Assembly: GCA_022559845.1 (NCBI GenBank)
Contig: CM040128.1
Span: 266,234,698 to 266,298,697 of the forward strand
Reading direction: 5' to 3'
Length of the DNA: 64,000 nucleotides
From: Amorphophallus konjac
Taxonomy: Eukaryota; Streptophyta; Magnoliopsida; Alismatales; Araceae
Below are positions 56,500 to 64,000 of this stretch, in pieces. Numbering within the stretch: position 1 is the first letter of the stretch; every line of letters begins with the position of its first letter. The position numbers and the translations under genes were made by a program. The notes beneath the pieces were generated by a model, which was not told where the DNA came from, ran no database searches, and saw only the letters and a list, made by a program, of their open reading frames with translations.

Positions 56500-56786
56500 T
56501 TCGGGGCGATCGCTCCTTTACCACGTCCACAGAGGGTGTCTGGTCGTTCGTCGCCGCGTAGGGAGGAAGCTTTGCACCCGTGTGTGTGCCGTGTGATACA
56601 CTTACTCGGACCGGTATACGCTTGTTTCTTCCTCGCTAATATTCTTGCTGCGACGTCGGACATAATAATATTGTTGGATCAATAGACCCTAATAGTTCGA
56701 CGGTATTGACGATACGCCATCTTTGTCATCGAACGTTGCATAGCAACAAATTCTCAAAATAGCTTGAGATAATTTCGGGTGTAACA

Positions 56787-56799
56787 AATGCCCCCCACG
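56787..56799 (-). other. Polypurine tract of element H
   Basis: The minus strand reads CGTGGGGGGCATT directly before the LTR start TGTTACACC, the expected place for plus-strand priming. Confidence 0.6.
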
Positions 56800-56960
56800 G
56801 AACGTCCGCCACGGCCGGAGGCATGAGGCGGATGGCCCGTGCCCTTTGAAGGGATTGGAATACAACTTGTTAGACTGCATCGAATGATCGTATTGCTGTC
56901 CAAAAATATTTTTAGCCTGACGCTTCTTCATTTTTATTTCCCCTCTTTGTGCTTTCAGCC

Positions 56961-59900
56961 ATGGCTCGCAGCAGTGGGAGTGGAGGTCGGTCGAGGAGGT
57001 CCCGTGCTAAGGGCGCTGACGACTGCGGGGTTGAGCGCACGGACCGGCGGATGCCGCCTTTCCCTCCCCGTACCATTGATGATGGGAACATCAACCAACT
57101 AGACCTTGGCTATTCATGGGTCGCTGAGGGCCCAACAGAGAGTGCCGGAGCAGCTGAAGGTCTTGTTGATGTGTCTCGGATTGCGAGGCAAGGCGGTCTT
57201 TATACATATGACCGCACTGGAGGGTATCCATGTCACTATCCCCTGGATCGTCATCTTTACAGTTTTCTGCAGGGTTTTGCTCCCGTCGGCATGGAGACTG
57301 ACGATCCGTCACTTCCAGAGGAGAGGCGTCGCCTCGAGAGGGCGATACTGGTGGGGAGAGACGGCATGCAGGGATTGTGTTCCCTGACTTATCCGAGTTA
57401 CCCGGAGGGCTTTTCTCGGCAGCGGCAGTATCCGGACAGGCAGAGTCTGGGCTCTTTTCAGCGACATGAGAGCTTTACCGTCCGGGCTACGCCGATGTCT
57501 CCAGCGACCTGGCATCTGCATGGACAGCATAAGGTCATAGACCAGGTTGTAGATGGCCTCTTTCTGGCACCCACCGGAGCTAGCTTTGCACAGGAAGAAT
57601 ACCTCCACGATTGCATGTTAGAGAGGGTTCTAGCTTTAAAGACTCCCAGCTGGTATGGGAAGTGGTCTGTCATTCCCTCTCATAGTTATCACCGGGGCGC
57701 AATAGAGTGGCTCTGGGACATTCTACTAGTTTACCGGTCTTTGCTGGATAGGGTAGGGATTCGTCATGCAGTGACTGCTGCCCTGTACTCCTATCCTTAT
57801 CACACTGGCCTGCTACAGGCTCTGGTGGAGAGATTCAGCCGCCGGTGGAACACTTTTGTCACAGCTGGCGGGGAGACTTCTTTAGATCTCTGGGCCTTCC
57901 AGAGGATTTCTGGTCTTCCGATCTGCGGAAGACCCTACGAGGAGCTATCACCAGATGACCTGCACCTCAGCTCTACAGATGGGGCGGGACACTACACCCT
58001 GCCATACTGCTTCAGATTTTTGATGAAGACTTGGAGGGACTTAGCCCGAGTAGGCACAGATCGGCCTCCACGCACACCGCGGGTGACACTGAATGCCTGG
58101 GTGAGCCACTTCTATAGCGGTCCTTACTGCTTCCATGAGGAGTTTGCACAGTCCGGCACCACCTGGGATGAGTACCGAGAGGTCCGGGTAGACGTTCCTT
58201 CTCATCCTCGCCACCTGCCTGCGCCGACACAAGGGTGGAATTCACGGGAGCTGCATCCCGTTACTTATCTGGCAGCTTATCTGGCGTACTGGCTCTCCAG
58301 CTTTGTAGTCCCTCATGGAGAGGAGGGGGTCCTACGGGTGGAGGTGATCTATCCAGCCTGCATGCTAGCTTGTGGACAGAGACTCGCCATCGCACCAGCA
58401 GCCTTGGCGAATATTTTTCATTCACTTGGGGCTTTGTCTTCCCACTCCTCACCACGGGAGAAAGGTATATTGCTGCCCACTCATTATTTGAGTGCTTGGG
58501 CAGGACTACTGTTTCCAGAGTTGTCCAGGAGGACTCCGGTCGAGAACCCAGCAGCACCATTGATTTTCTGGTTTACGGGGCAACCATCCCAGGACCCAGT
58601 TACTCAGCTAGTCGGGGCCAGGCGGGCCTTGTCTTTTGTTCCGGTGAAGAGGGGAGAGGGTATAGCCCTTGACTACTTCTCCTACCTTCACCGCCCTTTT
58701 GCTGGACAGGAGGGAGACGTCTTCGTCAGCCGGGTTTCCACCCATGCTTTACCTTCCCCCCAAGGTTTAGCAGAGTGGGTCGTCAGCATCCGACCCAGTG
58801 TTCTTGTATATCGACGCTCCAGTACGGCGATACTTGAGCCTTACTACCCACACCGGTTCGCCAGGAACTTCGGATATGATCAGGCTATCCCCTCCAGCGG
58901 AGAGTTTTCTTTGCCCCTCCGGCTATACAGGCACAGGGACGTACACTTGGTCGCGGCAGCTTGGCAGGACTTCCTTTGCCGCGAGGCAGGGCCGGGGTAC
59001 CCGATCCCAGAGCAGGAGCGCAGAGGCTACTTCGACATCTATTATGCTCGCTGGTGGTTCAAAGTCAGCAACCTTTTCCGGGAGCGCCGAGATGCTATTC
59101 GTACCGTTGAGGAGCAGCGTTTGGAGCGGGAGGATCTGCCTCCTTTGTGTGTCGATCCAACCTTCCTCAGGTCTCATTTTTCGGGGATTGCCCGAATTGT
59201 GAGTGAGATTGAAGAGCGCTGGCGAGCAAAAGGCTGGACACCCATTGTTGACAGGAGCCAGTATAGTGGGGCTTTGAAGCCCTTGAAGAGCAAGATGGCG
59301 TCGGTTCTTGGAGTCTCTTCTTCCTCTACCACAGACGCAGCTCCGGGCCTCTCAAAGGCCTATTCTTGGTGGGAAGATTTGCAGACATCTTGCGGGGTGA
59401 GGAAAAAGTTCCAGTTGTCCCAGTCGATACCCGACGGAGCACTTGGGGGCAGTACCTTTGCTGAGTGGAAGGCCCATGTGATCAATGCAGTGGGCTGCGC
59501 AGGTCCCCTGGAGTACCTCTCTAGCCTTGAGTTGGCGACGACTCCACTTGCCATTTATGATGCTGTAAAGGCAGTTGCACGCGCCCTCCGAGTGAAGCCG
59601 GAGCAGATAGTATTAAAGCCGATGGAGCCCATAGCGGCTACAGGTGATTCATGTTCTTCCTGACTTTAATATACATATGTATATTTATATTCTGGGACAT
59701 GCATTTACATATTCCCATGACACTTGCAGGTGGGGCTGTTATAATAGCCGGTGCTGCACCACTGAGGGATCCTCCTGATGCTGACATCGGGATGGATTCT
59801 GTTGTTGCCAAGAGACCTCGGGCCGAGGTTCCCGAGGAGGGGGATGTGAGGTCAGCATCCCGTCCTCGGCTGGAGGTTGAAACCCCTGAGGTTGAGGCTA

Positions 59901-62111
59901 TGTCTAGTAAGTAGCTCTCCCAGATACTGGTCATTCCTGAACATATATATATAATGTTATAACACATGCTTGCTTCGTTCAACGCAGCCCCCCCAGAAGC
60001 TAGGGCTGACATGAGCTTCTCTCCTCCCCCAGCGGGAGATGAGATGCCACTGGATGAGTCCGCGCCGAGCATTACTTTCAGCTTCAAAGAGTTGATGTCA
60101 GACGATTATATGCCGGTGACGGCCAACTCTCCCTCGCCTATTACAGCAGGGACCACAGAAGGTCAGGCTTCAGGTAGCATGCTCAGTCTTGTTTTCTCCA
60201 TTGATACATGAAGATTCGAACAGCAATAACCCCTTAGTGTTTTGCTGGCTGCACAGGGGTTCATGAGGTTATTCCACCTGGCCCGTCAGCGAACGGTGAT
60301 GTCGGCTCCTCCTCCGAGGCCGGATCCGCTTCTGGGAGTGGATCCACTACTAAGAGTGGGAGTTCTGCGGCCCCAGACTCTCTCCCTGACGGGAGCTCGA
60401 GCTCTACTTCCAGCGCCACGACCTCCAGTTCTTCATCCAGTGAGAGTGACTCTCAAGAGGAAGGAGAAATAATAGATACCGGAGGTGAATGCAGCGACAT
60501 ACATTATGTTTAATTGAGCCCTTCTTATAAAGATTTGTTTGACTCATATAATTGTTTGTCCCACAGGAGTGGACTTGGCCCGATCCATGGAGGAGTTCTC
60601 ACAACTTTTGGGATCCGGCTCACTTGTGGACCTTTTGACTGGCGGCAATGCCTCGACAGGCACAAAGGCCATAGAGGTAGCAGGTGTTAACACCACAGCA
60701 CCGGGAGATCCCACGCCAGTGGGCTCCTCTGATGTTGACATTGGTGAGGACATCATAGCTGAGGACGGCATAGCTGATCTTTCAGGTAAGAGATGTTAGA
60801 GGCTAATGATAGACCTCTTTACCATTTTGCATCTGCTTTTGTCAAGCTGATTAATGCATCTGTTATGTGGACAACTTCAGGTCAGGCCATTGAAGAAAGT
60901 GCATCACTCCCTGGTAATATAGCTCCAACAGGGGAAGCTTCTCAGGGCGCACCAGAAGACCTGCAGACTCCAGGGGAGAGTGCCTCACCGGTAGACACCC
61001 ATGCTACAGGTACAGCTAGTTTCTGACAACGAACATAGCAAATGATACATGGATTCTGTTGTGGCACTGACCTGTCTCCTGTTTTTGCCATGTAGCTTCT
61101 CTTTCTACGGAGCCGATGGTCGGGGCCTCCTCACGGGAGGAGGATAAGGAGGCAGGGCCGACTTTTGAGACTGAGCAATCTTGCTCCCAGAGGTTTCCTG
61201 GTACAGAGTCTGCCCTTCCCGGCATAGCTGAAGAAGGGGCTGCTACTGAGACAGGTACATAGCTGTCCTCTGGACTTTGACATCTTATGCGTGCCACTTT
61301 ATAGATAAGCATTTACATGTTATTGCTTAACTGTAGAGGGTGGGGACGCAAACGTCCTGCCTGACGGACCCGGCTTAGCTTCTGTCGCTCATTCTTCCCC
61401 GGCTGTTGAGGATGGACAGGAGTCTGCGGCAGCATCAGGTATATGCCCATGTTGTGCCTTTTTATAGTCGTTTGTGAATGCCCACTTGATTATGAACAAA
61501 CACTCATTCGGCCTCCTTCTTTCTTTGCAGCTCCTGAAGAAGAGGCGCCAGAGGTGCCTGTGGATTTCCCACCTCTTGGAGTTGAATGGCCTGACGCCCT
61601 TGTACTTGGAGTGGCATTACATGCTGGCATGGCTGATCAGCTTCTGCAGAGTCTTGACCAGCTTCTTCAGGCCGACCCATTGCCCACCGTGGAGACTTTG
61701 AGGACCGGTCTGGAAGTATTCACCAGGAGCTACCATGGGTTAAATCTTCCTCGAGATGCATGGGCCACGAAGCTGGAAGGCTTGTGGAGCGAGTTCGCTC
61801 GTCTCCATCTTGCACAGGAGCATAGACAGAGAGTCCAGTTACAGATCCAGGAGCAGGAGGAGCGGCTACGTGAGCTTCGAGCGGCCCGGGCAGAGGCCGG
61901 TCTTCTCCTTGCGAGCTCCGAGGGGGATAGTCGGAGGACCTCTCTCCGAGTGGAGGAGCTGCAGAGAGAGCTTCATGAGGCTGCCGAAGAGCATCGTGTT
62001 GTCCAGGTGAGGGTGGAGACCTGCCATCGCCGATTTGATGAGCTTCGGGAGGAGATCATCCAGGAGGAGTCCCGTCTTGCGGAGCTGCAGAGGGACGTAC
62101 ACCGTGGTTGA
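56961..62111 (+). CDS. Plant mobile domain (PMD) protein, nine exons, antisense in element H
   Basis: Exons: 56961-59643, 59730-59906, 59988-60173, 60257-60484, 60567-60785, 60881-61009, 61096-61254, 61337-61438 and 61531-62111. All introns are GT-AG, 81-95 bp and phase 1. The joined length is 4464 nt, predicting 1487 aa plus stop. Exon 1 carries the PMD: an RGAIEWLWDILLVYRSLL-like segment near residue 240, then ALVERF...WNTF...GETSLDLWAF...GLPICG (about 280-315) and LAAYLAYWLS near 440. Exons 2-8 encode acidic, Ser/Gly/Pro-rich sequence with a KRPR cluster in exon 2. Exon 9 ends in a Glu/Arg-rich coiled coil (about residues 1390-1485). PMD proteins include the nuclear MAIN/MAIL1 group and transposon-borne relatives. 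The function here is unknown. The start is ATG 56961, preceded by a likely splice acceptor. No stop or frameshift was found, unlike every other long gene in the window. Confidence 0.85.
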
Positions 62112-62171
62112 CGAGCTCTGGCACTTTCTTGTACATAGGGCTCTCACGCCCCGTTTTTTGTTGGAGTTATT

Positions 62172-62216
62172 CCCGAGGGCTTGTCTCGGGCTCCCTTGAT
62201 GACATTAATGAATAAA
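62172..62216 (+). terminator. 3' end signals of the PMD gene
   Basis: A hairpin CCCGAG-(7 nt)-CTCGGG (62172-62190) is followed by AATAAA (62211-62216), 100 bp after the stop codon. This is a plausible plant poly(A) region on the plus strand. Confidence 0.5.
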
Positions 62217-62289
62217 GGATAGAACTTAGCATATAGCCGTTTTTGCTTCCATCCTCTTGCATGTATGTCTTTCTTTTTTTTTTTTTTTA

Positions 62290-62525
62290 ATCACTTTACC
62301 AACCCTACCGCCCTTTCGGGTTTTCGCCAGGACTGGCCCCCTTTAGCTTTTTCCAGTGCGCCCTTTCGGGTTTTCACACTGAGGGGTACCCATTTTTGCC
62401 TAAGGCGCCCTTTCGGGTTTTCACCTTAGCCGGGTTAAAGCCTTTTTGCCCTTGATTGCTCCCCTAACAGAAACAACCAAGTCCGCTGGGGCATCAATAT
62501 TTTTTAACCCCGTTTCTTTTTTTCT
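62290..62525 (-). repeat. 3' UTR block of H with three CCCGAAAGGG hairpins, copy 1
   Basis: On the minus strand CCCGAAAGGG occurs at 62320-62311, 62370-62361 and 62417-62408, each a three-pair stem with a GAAA loop. A T-rich run flanks the block. It is repeated about 1335 bp away at 63625-63860. Confidence 0.7.
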
Positions 62526-62559
62526 TTTTCTTTTTTTTTTAATGCCAGAAGGCAATGAG

Positions 62560-63530
62560 AAAGTGGCAATCCGGTAGGGATGTGTGTGCCACAGAGATGG
62601 GACAAATGGGTAGATTTGATTATCCGGGTGGGACGAGTGAATCAAATCTGTGAACCGAAAGGCAAAACGGGTTGGTAGCCTAAGAGGGCGTACTGAGACC
62701 GCACCCGATGGGGTAGAAACGAGCCGAAAGGCATGATGGGTCGGCAGCTCGAGAGAGCATACTGAGGCCGAACCCGGTGAGACCAAAAGGGGTGGATTCG
62801 ACTGTCCTAGTGGGACGTAATTAGCCAAATCCAAAACTGAAGGTTGACCGAGCTAGCAACCCGAAAAGGGCGTGCATATGCCAAGCCCGGCTAGAACAAC
62901 AAAGGAGTTGGTTTAACAGTCCGAAAGGGACATGCGGGTTAAACCTAGAGGCCGATAGGCGAGATGGGTTGGCAGCCCGAAAGAGCATACATAGGCCAGA
63001 CCCGAAACGACGACAGGAAGGGATTCGACAGCCCGGGTGGGACGTATTAGTCAAATCCATGAGCCGATAGGCAAATAGGGTTGGCAGCCTGAGAGGGCAT
63101 GCTGAGGCCAAGCCCGTGGGGACAAAGGAGTAAACTTGACGATCCCGGTGGGATATATGAGTCAAGTCTAAAGCCAAGAGGCGAGATGGGTTGACAGCCC
63201 GAGAGAGCATGCAGAGATCAGACCCTGAAGAAGAAAAGGGGTGGATTTGACAGCCCTAGTGGGACGTGAGAGTCAAATCCGAAAGCCGATAGGCGAATAG
63301 GTGGGTTGGCAGCCCGAGAGGACATGCTGAGGCCAGTCCCAGTGGGACAAGAGGGTAAACGGGTTTAACTGCTCAGAAGAGACATATGAGCTGAACCCAG
63401 AAGCCGATAGGCGGAATGGGTCGGCAGCCCGGAAGAGGCGTACATAGGCCGAGCCCGATGGGACAAAGTATGACACCGTCAGAATGCCAGTGGGACTAGG
63501 TGTCATAGAACGACATGTAAGGCATAGCCA
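62560..63530. repeat. Minisatellite with units of about 112 bp in the H 3' UTR
   Basis: Imperfect units start (GCCGATAGGCG or variants) at 62951, 63063, 63173, 63285 and 63403, with more diverged units upstream near 62653, 62734 and 62838. Spacings are 110-118 bp. Each unit has two GGGTTGGCAGCCCGA-like and GTGGGACGT-like parts. Open frames across it on the minus strand are repeat by-products. Confidence 0.8.
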
Positions 63531-63624
63531 TGACATCAATATGATTTTTTTTTTCCGAGATGGGGTGGAGTCATTGACTTAGAGCCACCCATAGAATAGA
63601 CAGAGAGAGGATTTTTTTTTTTTT

Positions 63625-63860
63625 TTCACATTACCAACCTCACCGCCCTTTCGGGTTTTCGCCGAGGCTGGCCCCCTTTAGCTTTTTCCGGTGCGCCCTT
63701 TCGGGTTTTCACACCGAGGAGTTGCCCATTTTTGCCCGAGGCGCCCTTTCGGGTTTTCACCTCGACCGGGTCTGTGGCCTTTTTACCCTCAGCCAACCGT
63801 TGAAGGCTGACTAAGTCCGCCGGGGTATCAGTATTTTTAACCCCTTTTCCTTTTTTTATT
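63625..63860 (-). repeat. 3' UTR block of H, copy 2
   Basis: Direct repeat of 62290-62525, with CCCGAAAGGG at 63655-63646, 63705-63696 and 63753-63744. The two blocks bracket the minisatellite. Confidence 0.7.
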
Positions 63861-63874
63861 TTTTTTTTGAACCT

Positions 63875-64000
63875 TCACTGAGGGGAGGTATTGTCCTGTG
63901 AGGACTGCTCCAGAAACTCTTGCAATGGCGCATGGTAGAGCTTCATATGCTTGCCGTTGAGAGGAGGGAAGGGATTGTCTCCCTTGTGGTCAAGGACCGT
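63875..64000 (-). CDS. C-terminus of a pol-like polyprotein (element H), partial
   Basis: An open minus-strand frame of 41 codons runs in from the window edge and stops at 63877-63875. Its PPLNGKHMKLYH segment looks like the end of Ty3/gypsy integrase C-terminal regions. It is short, so this is a weak call. It fits the position expected just before the 3' UTR and sets the orientation of H. Confidence 0.45.
   Translation of the reverse strand, partial: TVLDHKGDNPFPPLNGKHMKLYHAPLQEFLEQSSQDNTSPQ

Larger units (their letters stand above)
54165..56786 (-). repeat. 3' LTR of element H
   Basis: The LTR is 2622 bp, from TGTTACACCCG (56786) to GTCTCACA (54165). A GC-rich tandem-repeat part lies in U3 and a TATAAATAG box at 55425-55417. 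A run of 20 G (55823-55842) and repeated phrases around TTGACCCCTCT occur upstream. The part beyond the TATA box is moderately AT-rich with repeated GGTATTTTGGTAATTTT phrases (54590-54650). No sense gene is seen. Confidence 0.7.
54165..64000 (-). mobile_element. Element H: Ty3/gypsy-type element carrying an antisense PMD gene
   Basis: Minus strand from the right edge: C-terminus of a pol-like frame (64000 to 63875), a 3' UTR with a minisatellite and duplicated blocks, a long region holding a plus-strand PMD gene, a polypurine tract (56799 to 56787), and the 3' LTR (56786 to 54165). Its insertion in the LTR of E makes it younger than E. Extra and antisense ORFs between pol and the 3' LTR are known in the Tat lineage. 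The lineage of H cannot be settled without its polymerase. Confidence 0.65.

Noticed and set aside
54165..56786. H LTR on the plus strand with the PMD gene as a sense first ORF
   Set aside because: The purine tract and TGTTACACC start fit the minus strand, a good TATA box is on the minus strand, no primer site follows 56786 on the plus strand, and a pol-like end lies on the minus strand at 63875-64000. Not fully excluded without the rest of H.
62421..63539. Minus-strand open frames in the H 3' UTR as proteins
   Set aside because: They lie across a minisatellite with a period of about 112 bp, and their repeats follow the DNA repeat. No domain is seen.

Overview
The window is plant nuclear DNA made almost entirely of nested, mostly decayed LTR retrotransposons. 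Three things point to a plant: primer-binding sites complementary to the 3' end of tRNA-Asp (the habit of the Athila lineage of Ty3/gypsy), an FIDD/FMDD-type Ty3/gypsy polymerase, and a plant mobile domain (PMD) gene. The species cannot be read from the sequence. No rRNA, tRNA, CRISPR or bacterial-type feature is visible.

Layout. 1-3856: an unclassified minus-strand insertion that begins with a TGTAGCGACCCGG terminus and carries an array of GTAACG/CGTTAC hairpins. 3857-7287 (minus): element G, a truncated non-autonomous Athila-like copy. 7288-8846: a mosaic of LTR fragments. 8848-17310 (plus): element A, an Athila-like gag-pol copy without its own 5' LTR, split by a 2016-bp solo LTR with a 5-bp target duplication. 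17337-21881 (minus): element B, a truncated mirror copy of A. 21882-23317: the mirror of the mosaic. 23318-30510 (plus): element F, the mirror and fuller version of G. 3.9-28 kb is therefore one large inverted duplication folded at about 17,324. 30511-30807 looks like non-repeat DNA. 30808-35086 (plus): element D, with a tRNA-iMet primer site, an inverted-repeat LTR, a gag relic and an ORF of unknown function.

35087-46584 (plus): element C, a second Athila-like subfamily full of internal duplications. 46605-54164 (minus): element E, its mirror-image relative. C and E face each other tail to tail across a 28-nt loop made of an LTR end plus a primer-binding site. 54165-64000 (minus): element H, another Ty3/gypsy-type element inserted into the LTR of E. 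Within the window H shows its 3' LTR, a tandem-repeat-rich 3' untranslated region and the end of pol.

The most notable item is inside H. On its antisense strand lies an apparently intact nine-exon PMD gene (56961-62111, predicted 1487 aa). Its seven middle exons are all multiples of three and flanked by phase-1 introns, and it has its own TATA box inside the LTR and its own poly(A) signal. Everything else protein-coding here is broken.

The Athila-like elements share noncoding modules that are better kept than their genes. These are a leader with a GAAA-tetraloop hairpin that covaries between subfamilies, a duplicated 3' UTR motif, a hairpin just before the polypurine tract, and LTRs with a TATA box behind a hypervariable GC-rich cassette. 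The non-autonomous F/G elements keep these same modules while encoding unrelated proteins, which fits mobilisation in trans by relatives of C/E. All functional statements are inferences from sequence; no search or alignment program was run.
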